From Apteryx mantelli (Eukaryota; Chordata; Aves; Apterygiformes; Apterygidae), in NCBI RefSeq assembly GCF_036417845.1, contig NC_089982.1, positions 60,711,684 to 60,775,683 on the forward strand: DNA of 64,000 nt. The letters run 5' to 3'. This document shows positions 60,575 through 64,000 of the stretch, one piece after another (the first letter of the stretch is position 1; every line of letters starts with the position of its first letter). Below the pieces are notes generated by a model. The model was not told the origin of the DNA, made no database searches, and saw nothing but the letters and a program-made list of their open reading frames with translations. The translations under genes and the position numbers were made by a program.

Positions 60575-63183
60575 CTATGAGAGAAGGAAGGCGCCTGAAT
60601 GCAGGGTCGCAAATAGCTGAAAACTGGCCACAGAAATCAATGAACCCAGCTAGCCACTTTGTTATGCTCGCTCCTGGCTGTGGACCAGGCTAACATTACC
60701 TGCATGGACACTTGATGCAGCAACTTTTATTTTAAAGGGAAAAGGAGATTATACCATAAAATTAAAACATTGCTCAACCAATTTTTTTTTCCTAATAATA
60801 GGATACAGTGAGAATTTGGTATCTCTGTTGGTGTCAGCCAATTAAATGGAAGGACTGTTGATCAAGGGGCTGTTCAGCCAGAAAAATGCAGTGGTGCATC
60901 CAGGCTTAAACTCTTCCTCATGGGCACCCTACAGTATTTTGGCCCCAGCTCCAAGCAACACAGGTTATGGACTAAAGTGGCTCAAACCTGGTTGACCTGA
61001 GACATGACAGAGCAAAAAGACTATAGTTTGTACCAATCTGTGTAGCCATGCCCTTGTTGGGGCAATGATCCTATTCTTTTTGGAAGCTCCCCATCCAAAA
61101 CTGTCCAGAACCACCAATTCTGGTTCTTCACCTTTCCTGTAAAACCAGCCTTACACCAAAACACAGAGAGCCACAGAAGATACCTACTACGGGTATCTAT
61201 TTCTTGCATCCTGCCTGGGTTATGAATTTACAAGTCATGGAGAGTACAGAGACAAGATTCATTTCACAGTAAACTATTACAGTACAGAAGTGTTTCTAAA
61301 CTGTAATATTTCTCTGCAACCAACCAATAAAAGAACAAAATTCTGTATGTAAAAAATAACCTCTGTAGTACTTTTGCAAAGAAAATAACTTCACGGGAAA
61401 CTGAACGGGCACATTTGTCATTAATTTTACAACATCAGGAAAATAGTGTACAGATTATATTCCATGTACTCTAATAAATTCTGGTTCTAATAAAAACAGT
61501 AATTCTGTATACATATTCAATTCAAAGACTATTTCATTAATCACGTTTTTCCAAATATTTTAATTGCATTTTTACTGGTAAACAGCAGAAGGTACTGTAA
61601 GCATAACTTATTTTATTAAAACCAGGAACAAACCTTGTCATTTTTAATTTAGCTTAAAACCACAAATTATTGATGTTACACTGAAGGGAATGCTCATTAA
61701 AGTATTTCTTCACGTGACCTACATATATCAGTCTATAATGCCCTCCTTGAAACATGGTCTTTCATTTTCCTCGGTTACTAATTATTCTCATTGAAGTACA
61801 AAAACATTTCTTTATTCAGCTACTCCCACTATTGCCTGTTGTTTGGAAATTAGTTTTTCACTAGCGAATTCCATAACATAAGCCTTCCTCCTCTTATTGT
61901 AATTAAAAACCAGACATGTTTATCTTTTCCAGCTCTGATGCTTTAGAATAACAATAATAATAAAAAGCTATGAAACCACTAATTGTAGGCAAATTTACAG
62001 CATGGGCATATAAAGAATATCAGGCCATGAATGCACTGTCATCTCTACAAAACCCACTGAATGCCAAGGACATTCCAGTAAGGCAATTTCTAGTTGCTCT
62101 TCAGAACTTTTAGTTCAGTGCATAAGGTGCTAAGGCCCTGGAAAACCTATGCACATTAGCTAAGAGTATTTTCCATTCAACAGGAAAGAGTTCTCAAACC
62201 TCTTGAATTCCTTTGGACTCATTCTTATCTCTGCTGGGAAATTATGGCTTCCCACACACACAAACCACTCAGTTGAAACCCTTCTTGTTCTACTACTGAC
62301 AGTTATTTTAGTTGTATATATTGTTCTTTTTTTGGACTTTTCCTTGAATTTTCTATCAAAAGCTTCTCTGAGATGTTTCATAGTAGCTGTTCTTATAATG
62401 GGAATTGCCATATCAACTACGTGAATTCAATGTTTTGGGTTTTTTTTTTAATATCCAAAATTCCTCATTTAAAATCTGTCTTTCAGGAATTAACATGATT
62501 GATACTAAAATTCCTGATGCTAACTTAACCACAAATCATTCACAATGCTTTTCTGACACTAAGTAAGGTACTTAATAATTTCCTGGATATAATGCAAAAT
62601 GCCAGGACAGCTTAGAAAACATGTTAAGCAAGAAGCAATGTTTTACTTACTCCTTTACCTAACATGTGACATATTAAGTAATATTTTGAAAAGGCTTGTA
62701 ATACAAGCGGGGTGTATCTAACTCAGAGAGGAATGTGTTTGTTTGGATAAGATGGAAGGCATTAGCATTTCCTGTATCTATCCAAATTTATAAAACCAAG
62801 TCCAACCTAGGCATTTATCACCCTGCTTAGTCTTGTGTTGTTTTTTGACATTCCATTTTTGACGTTCACATACTATAAAAATTAGAGAATTCAGCAGACA
62901 GCCATTCTGCTTCCATTTTTACCAGCCACAGTTCAACTATGTTTTCTTAAAAAGCAAAATACCAGGCACACATGCAGAGGGACTTGAAGACCTTACATTC
63001 TGTAATTTACACCAAATTATGAGCTTTTATGCTTTTAGCAACAGCCCACTGAAAAACAAAAAAGGGAAAAAAATCCTGATTATTTTTAGTAGAGAGTTAG
63101 AAAGCAACTGTAGATTTAGCAGGTTTTGCTTTTTGCCTAGGTAGTCAGCCTCAATGCTGCTTTTGCAGATAATGTATACTCAC
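60575..63183 (-). other. LIMCH1: LIMCH1 intron, 2.6 kb
   Basis: AT-rich intron sequence. Short open frames at 61,021-61,209 and 62,160-62,424 lack flanking splice signals and the required phase (0 in and 0 out), so I do not call them exons. Confidence 0.6.
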
Positions 63184-63310
63184 ATCTTGCCATCTAGTCT
63201 CATCCTCTTTCAGTTGGTTGTGTATATTCTGCAGTTTTTCATGGCGAGCTTTGCTATGAGGCTGCGTCACAGCTTCATCTTCACACCTCATGTCAAACAT
63301 GCTCATGCTC
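63184..63310 (-). CDS. LIMCH1: LIMCH1 exon: first exon visible in the window
   Basis: Acceptor CCCTTTGTTTAG and donor CAAGAT|GTGAGT flank one base plus 42 codons. The peptide includes [10 protein letters not shown] and ends [10 protein letters not shown], leading directly into DLARWK of the next exon. The entering phase shows that an upstream exon exists. None is recognisable in the remaining 690 bases, so it lies beyond 64,000. Confidence 0.93.
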
Positions 63311-64000
63311 CTAAACAAAGGGGGAGTAATAAGAAGTGCAGAGTTATTTACAGTTTATATTCCTTCAGCATGTTGGAGTTAAGGCCACATGAGGGTGCTG
63401 CAGCAGAATCAAACACCTGCACTGTTTAGAAGCTCCCCAAAGCAGTAGTCCATCGGAAGGACTAATTAGCATCCCTATGATTTCCACATAGTACTTCAGG
63501 CACTATACTCCTCAGTCTTCTCTTGTTATGGCTAGTTGACAGCAGCTCTGTCTCTCACTAAATAGCACTACTAACATTAAAACTCCAACAATAGCCCTCA
63601 TTAAAAATATTCTATTCAGAGCTGATTTCAGAAGACTTAACTCTCTGAAGACCAATTTCCCAATCAGTTTCCAAAACCCCTCCAATTATTTGCATATTGC
63701 AGAGATAAGTTTTCACTTGTAAAACAAGAGAGGCTTGAGAAGTACATTACGGGCAGCACGACAGACTAAACGCTATTGTTACAGGAGCTGGGAGAGCCTG
63801 CCCAGAGAAGTACATGCAGTGCAAACAACATGCTACTTCCTCCTCTGCCTTCCCCTCCCTGCTTTGAAGAAACTCAATGCTATCAACACCAACTTATTAA
63901 TACATCTAATCTAACAAAGGAAAAGGTAACTGCACAACAAACATTCATGTCCAGGCCCCAACAATTTCTTTATACACATTCTATTTCTGTCCTTGACCTT
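63311..64000 (-). other. LIMCH1: LIMCH1 intron (partial)
   Basis: No exon with proper splice borders and matching phase is visible. The sequence is unremarkable and AT-rich. Confidence 0.6.

Larger units (their letters stand above)
22004..64000 (-). other. LIMCH1: LIMCH1 gene, 3' part (18 coding exons plus 3' UTR); 5' end outside window
   Basis: The minus strand carries 18 exons with GT/AG borders whose phases agree at every junction, giving 761 codons and a TGA stop. The C-terminal LIM domain, with its [10 protein letters not shown] segment and AGQPTTL end, identifies LIMCH1 rather than its paralogue LMO7. Order of the product in this window: charged basic region shared with LMO7 (exons at 63.2, 60.5 and 60.0 kb), Ser/Pro/Glu-rich linker (56-41.7 kb), long charged helix (40.6-37.5 kb), second linker (36-31.4 kb), LIM domain (28.8-25.1 kb). 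The calponin-homology domain known at the N-terminus is not in the window. LIMCH1 is known to bind non-muscle myosin II heavy chain and to favour stress fibres and focal adhesions. Exon borders come from splice motifs and frame continuity, not from transcripts, so alternative exons may be missed. Confidence 0.95.

Noticed and set aside
1..64000. A novel multi-gene system, CRISPR array, operon or tRNA/rRNA genes
   Set aside because: The sequence is a vertebrate gene locus. I saw no direct-repeat arrays with spacers, no tRNA-like A/B boxes and no clustered compact genes.

Overview
The window is vertebrate nuclear DNA, most likely from a bird. It has long AT-rich non-coding stretches, short exons with consensus GT/AG splice sites, CpG islands, and a CR1 (chicken repeat 1) LINE with the avian-type 3' end. 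No bacterial genes, operons, CRISPR arrays or RNA genes are visible. The species cannot be fixed from the sequence alone.

The main gene is LIMCH1 (LIM and calponin-homology domains 1) on the minus strand, filling roughly 22,000-64,000. I can place 18 exons, from 63310 down to the TGA stop at 25085-25087. They join without a single reading-frame conflict into 761 full codons plus a stop. The chain covers a charged region shared with LMO7, a variable Ser/Pro/Glu-rich linker, a highly charged helical segment and a C-terminal LIM domain with all eight zinc ligands. The calponin-homology domain and the transcription start lie beyond 64,000. A 3' UTR of about 3.1 kb runs from 25084 to a good poly(A) site near 22004. 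The protein is known as a cytoskeletal adaptor that binds non-muscle myosin II.

Positions 1-22,000 are intergenic, downstream of LIMCH1. They hold a CpG island (about 470-830), a CR1 copy on the minus strand (about 4870-6465) with an uninterrupted 513-residue reverse-transcriptase ORF, and a second GC-rich island (about 10,450-11,111). That second island has short tandem duplications, a perfect CRE and a strong plus-strand splice donor. The rest shows no supportable gene. In mammals the next gene downstream of LIMCH1 is PHOX2B, in convergent orientation. None of its coding sequence is visible here, so if synteny holds it lies left of the window.

Within LIMCH1 introns I note a GC-rich island at 42.34-42.68 kb containing a possible phase-compatible cassette exon or alternative first exon, an old CR1 3' fragment (48,063-48,265), several small tandem duplications, microsatellites and two clean hairpins. 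I found no new multi-gene system. The observations worth following are transcript-level ones: alternative exon or promoter use, a frame-critical 29-nt microexon, a candidate lncRNA promoter and a miR-30-type 3' UTR site.
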